Source of the DNA: Alphaproteobacteria bacterium
GTDB taxonomy: Bacteria; Pseudomonadota; Alphaproteobacteria; Rhodospirillales; WMHbin7
Reading direction: 5' to 3'
Assembly: GCA_015231795.1 (NCBI GenBank)
Contig: JADGAX010000002.1
Location: forward strand, 372,001 to 436,000
Length of the DNA stretch: 64,000 bases
Part shown: positions 16,981 through 26,310 of the stretch, piece after piece
How positions within the stretch are numbered: position 1 is the stretch's first letter
Layout of the letters: every line of letters begins with the position of its first letter
Made by a program: the position numbers and the translations under genes
The notes under the pieces: generated by a model
Database searches by the model: none
What the model saw: the letters and a program-made list of their open reading frames with translations, nothing else
Told to the model about the DNA's origin: nothing

Positions 16981-18233
16981 ATTCCTGGCTGAAGGCGCTG
17001 GCTGTTTACTGGGATCGGCGCATTCTGGCGGTCTTGTTCCTGGGCTTCTCCAGCGGCCTGCCCTTGGCGCTGACCGGTCAAACCCTGATGGCCTGGTTGA
17101 CCGAGGCCCAAGCCGACCTGACCACCATCGGCCTCTTCGCCCTGGTGGGCGTTCCCTATAGCGTCAAATTCCTGTGGGCGCCGCTGATCGATCGTTTAAG
17201 CCTGCCCATCTTGTCCCGACTGGGACGGCGCAGAGGATGGGGCCTGTTCGTCCAGGCCAGTCTGGCCGCATTGCTTGTCTTGTTGGGCGGCATTGATCCC
17301 GCCAGCCAACCGGGAGCCTTTGCGGCAATCGCCGTCCTGATCGCTTTCGCCTCGGCCAGCCAGGATATCGTGATCGACGCCTTCAGGGTCGAGATCCTGG
17401 AAGAGAAACAATATGGCGCGGGTGCGGCCGCCGTGCAGTTCGGCTATCGCATCGGCATGCTGATTTCCGGCGCAGGCTCGCTGTTTTTGGCCGAGGCGAT
17501 GCCCTGGCCGCAGGTTTACGCCGTGATGGCGGGATTGATGGGCGTCGGCGCCTTGACGCTGCTGCTGAACAAGGAACCCAAGGAGGTTCCGGCCCCCGCT
17601 TCGGGCAACTGGCTGAGAGACAAGGTACTGGCCCCCTTCGCCGACATCGTGAGCCGCTTGGGCTGGCAAGTGCTGGCCGTCTTCGCCTTCATCGTGCTTT
17701 ACAAGCTGGGTGACGCCCTGGCCGGCATGATCTCGACCACCTTCTATCTGAAGATGGGTTTCGCCAAATCCGAAATCGCCGAAATCAGCAAGCTGTTTGG
17801 CTTCGGGGCGACAATTCTGGGCACTTTCCTGGGCGGGGTGGGGGTGGCGCGTTTCGGCATCGGCAAAAGCCTGATCGTCTTTGGCGTTTTCCAGATGGGA
17901 TCGAATTTGATGTTCGCCTGGATGGCGACCCGGGGTCACGACATTCCGGCGCTGTACGCCACCATCGGCATCGAGAATCTGGCGGGCGGCATGGGGTCGG
18001 CCGCTTTCGTGGCCTATCTGTCGCGCCTGTGCAACCTGTCCTTCACCGGCACGCAATATGCGCTTTTGTCGTCGCCCGCCGCCCTTGGGCGCACCCTGTT
18101 CGCGTCATCCAGCGGCTGGCTGGTCGTGCAACTGGGTTGGGTGAACTTCTTTGCCCTCAGCACGGTCGCAGCACTTCCCGGCCTGCTGCTGCTGTTTTGG
18201 ATGCTCAAGCGCTTTCCGGCGACGACGAGATAA
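16977..18233 (+). CDS. ampG: AmpG-like muropeptide permease (MFS)
   Basis: 418 residues from a GTG that overlaps the previous stop (GTGA) and follows a GGAGGA site. An MFS protein with about 12-14 hydrophobic segments. AmpG imports anhydromuropeptides released by cell-wall turnover. The N-terminus is characteristic: FLGFSSGLPLALTGQTLMAW, then VGVPYSVKFLWAPLIDRL and ASASQDIVIDAFRVEIL. The C-terminal half retains TQYALLSSPAALGRTLFAS. It forms one unit with the two upstream GT9 genes and converges on a third. The wall-recycling role fits the nearby glucosaminidase and LpoA-like genes. Confidence 0.88.
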   Translation: MNSWLKALAVYWDRRILAVLFLGFSSGLPLALTGQTLMAWLTEAQADLTTIGLFALVGVPYSVKFLWAPLIDRLSLPILSRLGRRRGWGLFVQASLAALLVLLGGIDPASQPGAFAAIAVLIAFASASQDIVIDAFRVEILEEKQYGAGAAAVQFGYRIGMLISGAGSLFLAEAMPWPQVYAVMAGLMGVGALTLLLNKEPKEVPAPASGNWLRDKVLAPFADIVSRLGWQVLAVFAFIVLYKLGDALAGMISTTFYLKMGFAKSEIAEISKLFGFGATILGTFLGGVGVARFGIGKSLIVFGVFQMGSNLMFAWMATRGHDIPALYATIGIENLAGGMGSAAFVAYLSRLCNLSFTGTQYALLSSPAALGRTLFASSSGWLVVQLGWVNFFALSTVAALPGLLLLFWMLKRFPATTR

Positions 18234-18243
18234 GCGTCCGACG

Positions 18244-19428
18244 CTATGCCAACGGCAATAGTTGCGACAATTCCCGCCAGACCTCATCCACCGGCACGGC
18301 CTCGATGCAAGGAAAGACGTCTTCCTTGGTGGCGCGTTTCGTGCAGCGCCAGAAACAGTGATAGCAATCCATCTCGCGATAGACGAAACGGGCGTTGGCG
18401 GGCGTAGCTTCGGGCGGATAGGGCACGAAGCTGCCGAAATGGCCGCCGCCTACCACCACCACCGTGGGGGTTCCAAGGGCGACCGACAAATGCGCCGGTC
18501 CCGTATCGTTGGACAACACGGCCAGGGCGTGTTTCATCAGGTCAAGCAGCGTGGGCAGGTTGGTGCGCCCGATCATGTCGATCACGCCGGGGCGGTTGAG
18601 AACGCGGCGCATCTCGGGCTGGCGCGCCCTTTCCGCTTCGCTGCCGCCGGTGAAGGCCACGCGATAGCCCAGATCGAGCAGCCTGTTCGCCACGACCAGA
18701 TAGGCTTCGAACGGCCAGCGCCTTCCCGGCTCGTTCGAGCCGAAATTCAGCACCACATAAGGAGGGCCGTCGAAAACGGGAGAGGGCGCGTCGCGCCAAT
18801 CGATCTTGGGCGATTGGGGTGCGATGTCGCGTCCGGCCATTTGCGAGACGAACTTGAAATGGCGGATGATTTCATGTGTGGGATAGGGGCCGGTATCGAT
18901 CACGCGAACGTTTTCGCTTAGGTAATAGCCGAATTCGCCCTTGGTGGCGTCGCTGATATAGGGCTTGGACATGACCTTCAGGGGAGCGGCCGAGAACCAG
19001 ACCAGGCTGTCGGCGGTCAGCGCCTTTCGAAAGAAGATGTCCGATACGGCGATCGCGAAACCTTGCTTGCGCACCCACAAGGCTTCCTTGAAGCGATAGA
19101 AGGGTTTGCGCTCGAAGGCGTGCTCGTCGATGATGCGGCACTTGTAGCCCTTGAACACTTCGGACGTGATGCCGCCCCACGAGGCGCAGCCCAGCACCGT
19201 GATGTCTTGCTTGTCGACGCCGAAGGCCTGGGCGTAGTGATCAAGGGCGCGGCGAAACAGCACCATGTCGCCGATGCCGTCCATGCGCACCGCCAGCAGG
19301 CCCTTGGGCTTCTTGAAGACCGGCCAGTAGCGCACGACCAGATCAAGCGGGCGGAACATCCACCAGCGCCTGCGCATGCCGGCGGGCATCAAACGGTCAA
19401 ACGGGTATCGGCCAGGCGCGTCGGTCAT
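18244..19428 (-). CDS. Glycosyltransferase family 9 protein, copy 3, with C-terminal Cys motif
   Basis: 394 residues. GT9 hallmarks are LLAVRMDGIGDMVLFRRALD (about 44-63), YVVLNFGSNEPGRRWPFEAY, and the nucleotide-sugar site LSNDTGPAHLSVALGTPTVV. A roughly 30-residue N-terminal extension (Trp/Arg-rich, RRRWWMFRP) may associate with the membrane surface. Near the C-terminus is C-x2-C-x3-C-x11-C (MDCYHCFWRC ... FPC), the same arrangement as in copy 2. It converges on ampG with a ten-base gap and follows typA on the same strand after a 48-base gap. Sugar and acceptor are unknown, with lipopolysaccharide or polysaccharide core likely. Confidence 0.82.
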   Translation of the reverse strand: MTDAPGRYPFDRLMPAGMRRRWWMFRPLDLVVRYWPVFKKPKGLLAVRMDGIGDMVLFRRALDHYAQAFGVDKQDITVLGCASWGGITSEVFKGYKCRIIDEHAFERKPFYRFKEALWVRKQGFAIAVSDIFFRKALTADSLVWFSAAPLKVMSKPYISDATKGEFGYYLSENVRVIDTGPYPTHEIIRHFKFVSQMAGRDIAPQSPKIDWRDAPSPVFDGPPYVVLNFGSNEPGRRWPFEAYLVVANRLLDLGYRVAFTGGSEAERARQPEMRRVLNRPGVIDMIGRTNLPTLLDLMKHALAVLSNDTGPAHLSVALGTPTVVVVGGGHFGSFVPYPPEATPANARFVYREMDCYHCFWRCTKRATKEDVFPCIEAVPVDEVWRELSQLLPLA

Positions 19429-19476
19429 CGGGCGATTGTTGCAGCGAAGCTCGCCTTTGTCACCAGTCCGCCTTCA

Positions 19477-21294
19477 TCACGACTCGGCCTTGCGCGAGGC
19501 CTTCTTGCGCTCGTTGGCGTCCAGGTCGCGCTTCCTAAGCCGGATGCTTTTGGGCGTGACCTCGACCAGCTCGTCGTCTTGGATATAGGCGATGGCGTCT
19601 TCCAGCGACATTTTCCTGGGCGTGGTCAGGCGAACCGCCTCGTCCTTGCCGCTGGCCCGGATATTGGTCAGCTGCTTGGCCTTCAGGCAATTGACCTCAA
19701 GATCGTTGCCGCGCGAATGTTCGCCGATGATCATGCCTTCATAGGTCTTCACGCCCGCGCCCACGAACAGAGGCCCGCGTTCCTCAAGATACCACAAGCC
19801 ATAGGCGACGGTTTCGCCCAGACCGTTCGAGATCAGCACGCCGTTGCGTCGGCCCTCGATCGGGCCTTTCCACGGTGCATAGCCCGCAAAGCTGCGGTTC
19901 ATCAGGCCCGTACCCCTGGTGTCGGTCAGGAATTCGCCGTGATAGCCGATCAGGCCGCGTGAAGGGGCGCGGAACACGATGCGCACCTTGCCTGCACCCG
20001 AGGGGCGCATTTCGGTCAATTCGGCCTTGCGGTTGGCCATCTTTTCGACCACCGACCCTGAATATTCCTCGTCGACGTCGATCTGCACGTCTTCGAAAGG
20101 TTCCGTGCGCTCGCCGTTCTCGTCGGTGCGGAACAGCACGCGGGGGCGCGAAATCGACAGTTCGAACCCTTCGCGGCGCATTTGTTCGATCAAGACGCCC
20201 AGCTGCAATTCGCCGCGACCCGAAACCTCGTAGGAATCGCGCTCTTCGCTTTCCTTGACGCTGATCGCCACATTGCCCTCGGACTCGCGCTTCAAGCGGT
20301 CGCCGATCATGCGCGACGTGACTTTCGTGCCTTCCTGCCCGGCATAGGGTGAATCATTGACCGAGAAGGTCATCGACAAAGTGGGCGGATCGACGGGAAT
20401 CGCCGTCAACGGCTGGGTGAATTCAAGGGCGCACAGCGTGTCGGCCACGGTGGCGTTGGTCAGGCCCGCGATGGCGACGATGTCGCCCGCCTCGGCCTCG
20501 TCGGCGGGGATGCGCTCAAGGCCTCTGAAGGTCAGCAGCTTGGAAACGCGGGCCTGCTCGACCAGCTTGCCGTCCGGCGTCAGCGCCTTGATCGGCATGT
20601 TGGCCTTGACGCGTCCGGTCTCGACGCGGCCCGTGAGCACGCGGCCCAGATAGGGATCATATTCCAGCAGCGTGACCAGCATCGAGAAGTTCTGCTCCAT
20701 GTCGCGCTTGGGCGGCGGCACATGCTTCAAGATCAGGTCGAACAGCGGGGTAAGGTTTTCCTTGGGACCGTCGGGCGATTCGGCGGCCCAGCCGTCGCGG
20801 CCCACTGCGAACAGGGTGGGGAAATCCAACTGGTCGTCATTGGCGTCCAGGATGGCGAACAGATCGAACACTTCATCATGCACTTCGTGGGCGCGGGCGT
20901 CCTGGCGATCGACCTTGTTGATCAGCACGATGGGGCGCAGGCCCTGGGCCAGGGCCTTTTGCGTCACGAACTTGGTTTGCGGCATCGGGCCTTCGGCGGC
21001 GTCGACCAGCACCACCACGCCGTCAACCATCGACAAGATGCGCTCGACCTCGCCGCCGAAATCGGCATGGCCCGGCGTGTCCACGATGTTGATGCGCACG
21101 TCCTTCCAGATCACCGAGGTGCATTTGGCCAAAATCGTGATGCCGCGCTCGCGCTCGAGATCGTTCTTGTCCATGGCCCGTTCGGCCACTTGCTGATTGT
21201 CGCGGAAAGTCCCGCTTTGGCGCAGAAGCGCATCGACAAGCGTCGTTTTCCCATGATCGACATGGGCGATGATAGCAATGTTGCGGATGTCCAT
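19477..21294 (-). CDS. typA: Ribosome-associated translational GTPase TypA/BipA
   Basis: 605 residues. The P-loop is HVDHGKTT at 11-18; switch and G3 are [13 protein letters not shown]4 is NKVD (about 128-131). Domain order (GTPase, beta-barrel domain II, EF-G-like III and V, TypA-specific C-terminal domain) is complete, with the conserved ending [18 protein letters not shown]. TypA binds ribosomes near the A site and aids 50S assembly and stress or cold growth. The upstream gene on the same strand is the PfkB kinase at 21307, 12 bases away. Length equals the family norm. Confidence 0.95.
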   Translation of the reverse strand: MDIRNIAIIAHVDHGKTTLVDALLRQSGTFRDNQQVAERAMDKNDLERERGITILAKCTSVIWKDVRINIVDTPGHADFGGEVERILSMVDGVVVLVDAAEGPMPQTKFVTQKALAQGLRPIVLINKVDRQDARAHEVHDEVFDLFAILDANDDQLDFPTLFAVGRDGWAAESPDGPKENLTPLFDLILKHVPPPKRDMEQNFSMLVTLLEYDPYLGRVLTGRVETGRVKANMPIKALTPDGKLVEQARVSKLLTFRGLERIPADEAEAGDIVAIAGLTNATVADTLCALEFTQPLTAIPVDPPTLSMTFSVNDSPYAGQEGTKVTSRMIGDRLKRESEGNVAISVKESEERDSYEVSGRGELQLGVLIEQMRREGFELSISRPRVLFRTDENGERTEPFEDVQIDVDEEYSGSVVEKMANRKAELTEMRPSGAGKVRIVFRAPSRGLIGYHGEFLTDTRGTGLMNRSFAGYAPWKGPIEGRRNGVLISNGLGETVAYGLWYLEERGPLFVGAGVKTYEGMIIGEHSRGNDLEVNCLKAKQLTNIRASGKDEAVRLTTPRKMSLEDAIAYIQDDELVEVTPKSIRLRKRDLDANERKKASRKAES

Positions 21295-21306
21295 TTTGTC
21301 CCGGTT

Positions 21307-22296
21307 TCAGCCTAGTTTTTCGGCCATGAGTTTGGCCAGATCGCAAGATGGTCTGGCGCCGATATGTGAAATGACTTCGGCGGCGCAAATGCCGCCCGCC
21401 CTTGCCGAATCGGCTAGGGAACGGTTTTGGGTCAAGGCCCACAGGAAACCGGCGGCGAACAGGTCGCCCGCCCCCGTCGTGTCCTCGACCTTATGAACCT
21501 TCTCGGCGTCGATGACGTGCATCTCGTCGCCCGCCACCACCACCGACCCCTTGGCCGAGCGGGTCAGCACCACCACCGAGCACAGACCGCGGGCCTTTTG
21601 CAGGGCCAGGTCGAAATTGTCGGTCTGGAACAGCGATTCGATTTCCGACTCGTTGGCGAACAGGATGTCTGTATAGCCTTGCGCGAATTCCAGGAATTCG
21701 GCGCGGTGGCGATTGACGCAAAAGGAATCGGACAGCGACAAGGCCACCTTGCGTCCCGCCCCATGCGCCAGCTTGGCCGCCTTTTTGAAGGCTTCCTTGG
21801 CCCTGGGGGGATCGTACAGATAACCCTCAAGATAGGTGACCTGGCTGTTGACGATCAGGTCCTCGTCGATGTCTTCCGGCCCCAGCTCGATGCAAGCGCC
21901 CAGATAGGTCTGCATGGTGCGCTGGGCGTCGGGGGTGACCAGGATCAGGCAACGCGCAGTGGTGGGGCCACGCCTGAGCGAAGGGGTGCGGTAATGAACG
22001 CCGATGGCCGACAGGTCGTGGCGAAACACCCGGCCCAGCACGTCGTCATGGACCTTGCCGATATAGGCGGCGGCGCCCTTCAGCGAGGCGATGCCCGCCA
22101 TGGTATTGGCGGCCGAGCCGCCCGAACATTCGATGGCCGGTCCCATTTGGGCATAAAGACGCTGCGCCTGATGAGCGTCGATCAGGGTCATCGCCCCCTT
22201 GGGCAGGTTCTGTTCGGTCAGGAACGAATCGGAGGCATGGGCGAGCACATCGACGATGGCGTTGCCGATACCGACGACGTGATAGCTCTCCGTCAT
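21307..22296 (-). CDS. PfkB-family carbohydrate kinase, probable adenosine kinase
   Basis: 329 residues of ribokinase/PfkB fold. PfkB signature 1 is seen as GGSAANTMAGIASLKG (about 58-73), and signature 2 as DTTGAGDLFAAGFLWALT (about 272-289), with the catalytic Asp and anion hole in GAGD. The overall pattern (VGIGNAIVDVLA start, ECSGGSAANT) resembles alphaproteobacterial adenosine kinases, which phosphorylate adenosine to AMP, but other nucleoside or sugar substrates are possible. It is first in a minus-strand unit with typA and divergent from the EI24 gene with a 90-base gap. Confidence 0.85.
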   Translation of the reverse strand: MTESYHVVGIGNAIVDVLAHASDSFLTEQNLPKGAMTLIDAHQAQRLYAQMGPAIECSGGSAANTMAGIASLKGAAAYIGKVHDDVLGRVFRHDLSAIGVHYRTPSLRRGPTTARCLILVTPDAQRTMQTYLGACIELGPEDIDEDLIVNSQVTYLEGYLYDPPRAKEAFKKAAKLAHGAGRKVALSLSDSFCVNRHRAEFLEFAQGYTDILFANESEIESLFQTDNFDLALQKARGLCSVVVLTRSAKGSVVVAGDEMHVIDAEKVHKVEDTTGAGDLFAAGFLWALTQNRSLADSARAGGICAAEVISHIGARPSCDLAKLMAEKLG

Positions 22297-22386
22297 CGAA
22301 ACTTGTCATCCTTAAGTCTTGCAGGGCCTGAAATTAGCGGCGCAGTATAACCACCGCGTGAACAAGGGCAAGAGAAGAGAAAAATT

Positions 22387-23058
22387 ATGTTGCACGGTTT
22401 CCTTAAGGCCCTGAAACAATTGTCGGACCCCAAATTAAAGGGGGTGCTTATGATTGGCATCCTGGGCGCCCTGGGCCTCGAGGTGGCCCTTTGGTTCCTG
22501 CTTTGGCAGGGCGTGTCCCTGCTGCAGCTGGTGCAATTGGAATGGCTGGATCAGGCGTTGGATGTCGGCGCCCTGCTGGTCGTGATGCTGGCCAGTCTGT
22601 GGTTTTTTCCCGTCGTCGCCACGCTGATCGTCGGTTTTTTTCTGGAACGCGTGGCAGGCGCGGTGGAAGAGCGCCATTATCCGGGCTTGGCCCAACCCCG
22701 CGACGTCAGCCCGTTTGAAAGCCTGGGCACGGCGCTGCGTTTCGTGCTGGCCAGTCTGGGCTTCAACCTTCTGGCCTTGCCCTTCTACTTCATTCCGCTC
22801 TTGAATCTGGGGGTTTTCCTGCTGCTGAACGGCTATCTGCTGGGCCGGGAATATTTCGAACTGGTGGCCGCCAGAAGGCTTGCGCCGGGAGAGATGGCCC
22901 AGATGCGCCTGGCGCATCGAGGGCGCTTGCTGCTGACCGGCATAGCCGGGGCGGCCCTGATGACCATCCCCCTGGTCAATTTGGCCACGCCCGTTCTGCT
23001 GACCGCCTGGATGGTGCATGTGTTCCAGTCGTTGCTTGAGAAACAAAAGCCGCTATAA
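22387..23058 (+). CDS. EI24/CysZ-like integral membrane protein
   Basis: 223 residues with four to six hydrophobic segments (about 22-45, 60-85, 120-150, 180-210). Family features are a short amphipathic N-terminus (MLHGFLKALKQLSDPKLKGV), FVLASLGFNLLALPFYFIPL and LLNGYLLGREYFELVAARRL, the last a conserved EI24-domain stretch. CysZ is a sulfate permease in enterobacteria; no sulfate-assimilation gene lies nearby, so transport specificity is open. A purine-rich AAGAGAAGAG site precedes the ATG. The bactofilin gene follows 63 bases later on the same strand. Confidence 0.82.
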   Translation: MLHGFLKALKQLSDPKLKGVLMIGILGALGLEVALWFLLWQGVSLLQLVQLEWLDQALDVGALLVVMLASLWFFPVVATLIVGFFLERVAGAVEERHYPGLAQPRDVSPFESLGTALRFVLASLGFNLLALPFYFIPLLNLGVFLLLNGYLLGREYFELVAARRLAPGEMAQMRLAHRGRLLLTGIAGAALMTIPLVNLATPVLLTAWMVHVFQSLLEKQKPL

Positions 23059-23121
23059 TCGCCCGGCAATCAGCAAAAGCGCGAAAAATGCGCATCACCC
23101 AGGGAAAAGAGTGGAGTTCGG

Positions 23122-23766
23122 ATGTTCCGCCGTAAAAGGACTGAGGACGAAGCGGCTGGCATGGACAATGCCAGCCTGGAAAATGGACAGGCGCAAAGCC
23201 CGAACGATGAGGGTTCGGACGATATGAGCGCGCCGCCCATGAAACCCTTTTCGCGCAAAGGTACGCACATGCCCAACAAGCCGCCCGCCACCCCTTTTCG
23301 GACGGACATTCCCCGACGCGTGGTCGACATTCCCGGGGCGGCGCGCCGCTCCCCTTCCGCCTCGACCGAGGTGGACGGCAAGAAGCTGATCGTCGGGCGC
23401 GACATCTGCCTGACCGGCGAGATCAGCGCTTGCGACCGTTTGGTGGTCGAAGGGCGGGTCGAAGCCTCGCTGTCCGACGCCCGTTCGGTGGAGATTTCCG
23501 AAACCGGCTATTTCAAGGGCAATGCCGAGGTCGAGGAAGCCACCATCGCGGGCAGTTTCGAAGGCCAACTGGCCGTTCGAGGCCGCCTGATCATTAAGGG
23601 CACCGGTCGCGTGCGGGGTTCGGTGCGCTATGCCAGTCTGGTTGTCGAACAGGGCGGCCAGTTGTCGGGATCGGTCGAATTGGCCGAAGCACCCGAGGCC
23701 AGCGCCCCCAACATGCCCCCGCTTCTGGGCTTGGCCTCTGGTGCCGGAACCGAGGGACGCAATTGA
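23122..23766 (+). CDS. Bactofilin (polymer-forming cytoskeletal protein)
   Basis: 214 residues. A disordered, charged and Pro-rich N-terminus (about 1-85) precedes the beta-helical bactofilin core, about 88-190: KLIVGRDICLTGEISACDRL, VVEGRVEASL, VEISETGYFKGNAEVEEATI, GSFEGQLAVRGRLIIKGTGR, VRGSVRYASLVVEQGGQLSG. Bactofilins self-assemble into filaments that localise wall enzymes or other partners. The N-terminal tail is longer than usual; similar tails mediate membrane or partner binding in homologues. Its stop overlaps the start of the lipoprotein gene (TTGA), so the two are coupled. ATG at 23122 has a GGAG-type site upstream. Confidence 0.9.
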   Translation: MFRRKRTEDEAAGMDNASLENGQAQSPNDEGSDDMSAPPMKPFSRKGTHMPNKPPATPFRTDIPRRVVDIPGAARRSPSASTEVDGKKLIVGRDICLTGEISACDRLVVEGRVEASLSDARSVEISETGYFKGNAEVEEATIAGSFEGQLAVRGRLIIKGTGRVRGSVRYASLVVEQGGQLSGSVELAEAPEASAPNMPPLLGLASGAGTEGRN

Positions 23767-24146
23767 ACCTGGCGCGTGCGGCGGCTTGGCTGGGCCTCGC
23801 CCTAAGCCTAGCCGCCTGCCAGACGGCGGAGCAGCCGGAAGCCCGCCTCGCCGCGGCTTCGCCCGGCCCGGCTTTATCTTCGCCATCTGTGCCGATGACG
23901 CCCGAGAAGCTGGTCGGCCTTTCCGAATCCGAGGTTCAGGGGTTTCTTGGCCAGCCCAATCTGCGGCGAAAGGAAGCGCCGGCCGAACTGTGGCAGTATA
24001 GTGGTGGTGGGTGTGTGATCGATCTATATCTATATCGTGAGGGCGAAGCCCAGAAAGTGTCCTATGTCAGCCTGCGCGATCAGGTGACGGGGCGCATCGG
24101 GGGTGCTGCCTGTCAGGAGCGGCTGGCCAAGCTGGCCGGACATTAA
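23763..24146 (+). CDS. Small putative lipoprotein, BamE/SmpA-like fold possible
   Basis: 127 residues from a TTG overlapping the bactofilin stop. The signal sequence ends in a clear lipobox (LSLAAC, Cys19), so it is lipid-modified. The body contains LVGLSESEVQGFLGQPNLRR, then ELWQYSGGGCVIDLYLY. This pattern, a helix whose end marks a G-Q/x-P turn followed by a strand with W-x-Y, is typical of the SmpA/OmlA/BamE-like fold, though the match is by eye only. It also holds two further cysteines. Linkage to a bactofilin suggests an envelope role. Not recognised as a named family. Confidence 0.72.
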   Translation: MNLARAAAWLGLALSLAACQTAEQPEARLAAASPGPALSSPSVPMTPEKLVGLSESEVQGFLGQPNLRRKEAPAELWQYSGGGCVIDLYLYREGEAQKVSYVSLRDQVTGRIGGAACQERLAKLAGH

Positions 24147-24190
24147 CGAAGTAATAAGTCACCTAAGGTAAAGGCTTGTCGGCCTGGATG

Positions 24191-24219
24191 GTTGCGGGCT
24201 GGAACGGCTTTCCCTATAT
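24191..24219 (+). promoter_or_regulatory. Candidate heat-shock sigma (RpoH-type) promoter of dnaK
   Basis: GTTG at 24191-24194 and CCTATAT at 24213-24219 are separated by 18 bases. This fits the alphaproteobacterial RpoH pattern CTTG-N17/18-CYTATNT except for the first base. It lies about 110 bases before the dnaK ATG. The leader in between is GC-rich and could fold. The match is by eye and unverified. Confidence 0.45.
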
Positions 24220-24331
24220 ATCCGCCAGGGCCGGGGCAAAGCCCAGGCTATGATCCAACACCCGAAGGGGGCCGGACGCCGATCGCCTAGAAGGGATCGC
24301 AAGGGCCTGCCGGACAGAGAACGAGGATGAG

Positions 24332-26266
24332 ATGAGCAAGGTAATCGGCATCGATTTGGGCACCACGAATTCGTGCGTCGCCATCATGGAAGGCAAAGGC
24401 GCCAAAGTCATCGAGAATTCCGAGGGCGCCAGAACCACGCCGTCGATGGTCGCCTTCGCCGATTCCGGCGAGCGTCTGGTCGGCCAGGCCGCCAAGCGCC
24501 AGGCGGTGACCAATCCCGCCCACACCCTGTTCGCCATCAAGCGCCTGATCGGACGGCGCTATGACGATCCGTTGGTGGAAAAGGACAAGGGCCTGGTTCC
24601 CTACAAGATCGTGCCCGGCGACAATGGCGATGCCTGGGTCGAGATCGACGGCAAGAAGATGAGTCCCAGCCAGGTCTCGGCCTTCATCCTGACCAAGATG
24701 AAGGAAACGGCGGAAGCCTATCTGGGCGAGAAGGTTTCGCAGGCCGTCATCACCGTGCCCGCCTATTTCAACGATTCACAGCGCCAAGCGACCAAGGACG
24801 CGGGCAAGATCGCGGGCCTGGAAGTGTTGCGCATCATCAACGAACCCACCGCCGCGGCGCTGGCCTATGGCATGGAAAAGAAGGGTGCGGGCGTCATCGT
24901 GGTCTATGACCTGGGCGGCGGCACTTTCGACGTCTCGGTGCTGGAAATCGGCGACGGCGTTTTCGAAGTGAAATCGACCAACGGCGACACGTTCCTGGGC
25001 GGCGAAGATTTCGACGCTCGCATCATCGACTATCTGGCCGACGAGTTTAAGAAAGAACAGGGCATTGATCTGCGCCAGGACCGTTTGGCCCTGCAGCGCT
25101 TGAAGGAAGCCGCCGAAAAGGCCAAGATCGAACTGTCCAGCGCCATGCAGACCGACGTCAATCTGCCCTTCATCACGGCCGACCAGTCGGGACCCAAGCA
25201 TCTGAACGTGAAGCTGACGCGCGCCAAGCTGGAAGCACTGGTCGAGGAACTGATCCAGCGCACCATCGGCCCTTGCCGCGCCGCGCTGAAAGATGCGGGC
25301 ATCAAGGCCAGCGAAATCGACGAAGTGATCATGGTCGGCGGCATGACCCGCATGCCCAAGGTTTACGACGTGGTCAAGGAATTCTTCGGTCGCGAGCCGC
25401 ATAAGGGCGTCAATCCCGACGAGGTGGTGGCGCTGGGTGCTGCCATCCAGGGCGGCGTTCTGAAGGGCGACGTCAAGGACGTGCTGCTCTTGGACGTGAC
25501 GCCGCTTTCGCTCGGCATCGAAACGCTGGGCGGCGTCTTCACGCGCCTGATCGACCGCAACACCACCATCCCCACCCGCAAAAGCCAGACCTTCTCGACG
25601 GCGGAAGACGGGCAGACGGCGGTCACCATCCGCGTCTTCCAGGGCGAGCGCGAAATGGCTGCCGACAACAAGATGCTGGGCCAGTTCGATCTGGTCGGCA
25701 TTCCGCCCGCCCCCAGGGGCGTGCCGCAGATCGAGGTCACTTTCGACATCGACGCCAACGGCATCGTGCATGTCACCGCCAAGGACAAGGCTACCGGCAA
25801 GGAGCAGAATATCCGCATCCAGGCTTCGGGCGGCTTGGGCGACGCCGACATCGACCGCATGGTCAAGGAAGCCGAGCTGCATGCCGAGGAAGACAAGAAG
25901 CGGCGCGAATTGGTGGATGCCAGAAACCATGCCGACGCCATGATCCACACTACGGAAAAGAATTTGAAGGAACATGGCGAGGCGATCGGAAGCGAAATCA
26001 GGGACGCCATCACCAAGGATGTCGAGGCCTTGAAGGCGGTCATGGGCGGCGAGGATCTGGCCGACATCAAGGCCAAGACCGACGCGCTTATGCAGACCTC
26101 GATCAAGCTGGGCGAGGCCATGTACAAGGCGCAGCAGGAAGCGGGGGCCGGCGGCACTCATCCCAACGATGCGGCTTCGCATCAGGGCGAGTCGCATGAC
26201 AAGGATGGCGGCGCCGACAAGGTGGTCGATGCCGACTTCACCGAAGTCGATCCGGACAAGAAGTAA
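24332..26266 (+). CDS. dnaK: Molecular chaperone DnaK (Hsp70)
   Basis: 644 residues. An ATP-dependent chaperone that folds and protects proteins with DnaJ and GrpE. N-terminal ATPase motifs: [17 protein letters not shown] (phosphate 1), [19 protein letters not shown] (phosphate 2), [14 protein letters not shown] (adenosine site). The substrate domain and helical lid follow, ending in the acidic tail [12 protein letters not shown], similar to the EEVD-like ends of proteobacterial DnaK. The start has GAGGA just upstream. A 185-base gap precedes it, with a possible RpoH promoter, and dnaJ follows 44 bases later. Full length and intact. Confidence 0.98.
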   Translation: MSKVIGIDLGTTNSCVAIMEGKGAKVIENSEGARTTPSMVAFADSGERLVGQAAKRQAVTNPAHTLFAIKRLIGRRYDDPLVEKDKGLVPYKIVPGDNGDAWVEIDGKKMSPSQVSAFILTKMKETAEAYLGEKVSQAVITVPAYFNDSQRQATKDAGKIAGLEVLRIINEPTAAALAYGMEKKGAGVIVVYDLGGGTFDVSVLEIGDGVFEVKSTNGDTFLGGEDFDARIIDYLADEFKKEQGIDLRQDRLALQRLKEAAEKAKIELSSAMQTDVNLPFITADQSGPKHLNVKLTRAKLEALVEELIQRTIGPCRAALKDAGIKASEIDEVIMVGGMTRMPKVYDVVKEFFGREPHKGVNPDEVVALGAAIQGGVLKGDVKDVLLLDVTPLSLGIETLGGVFTRLIDRNTTIPTRKSQTFSTAEDGQTAVTIRVFQGEREMAADNKMLGQFDLVGIPPAPRGVPQIEVTFDIDANGIVHVTAKDKATGKEQNIRIQASGGLGDADIDRMVKEAELHAEEDKKRRELVDARNHADAMIHTTEKNLKEHGEAIGSEIRDAITKDVEALKAVMGGEDLADIKAKTDALMQTSIKLGEAMYKAQQEAGAGGTHPNDAASHQGESHDKDGGADKVVDADFTEVDPDKK

Positions 26267-26273
26267 CAATGAA

Positions 26274-26296
26274 GGGCGGGACGTGATGTCCCGCCC
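26274..26296 (+). promoter_or_regulatory. Intercistronic hairpin between dnaK and dnaJ
   Basis: GGGCGGGAC (26274-26282), loop GTGAT, GTCCCGCCC (26288-26296): a perfect 9-bp GC stem in the 44-base gap. No T-run follows, so it is more likely an mRNA-stability or attenuation element that lowers dnaJ relative to dnaK than a full terminator. This function is inferred. Confidence 0.55.
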
Positions 26297-26310
26297 GGCG
26301 GTTTGGGGCC

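Noticed and set aside
22319-22351. Promoter TTGCAG ... TATAAC before the EI24 gene
   Set aside because: The 21-base spacer is too long for a standard sigma-70 promoter.
24776-26269. 497-aa open frame antisense to dnaK
   Set aside because: A shadow frame from strong GC third-position bias over a fully conserved gene; no family features.
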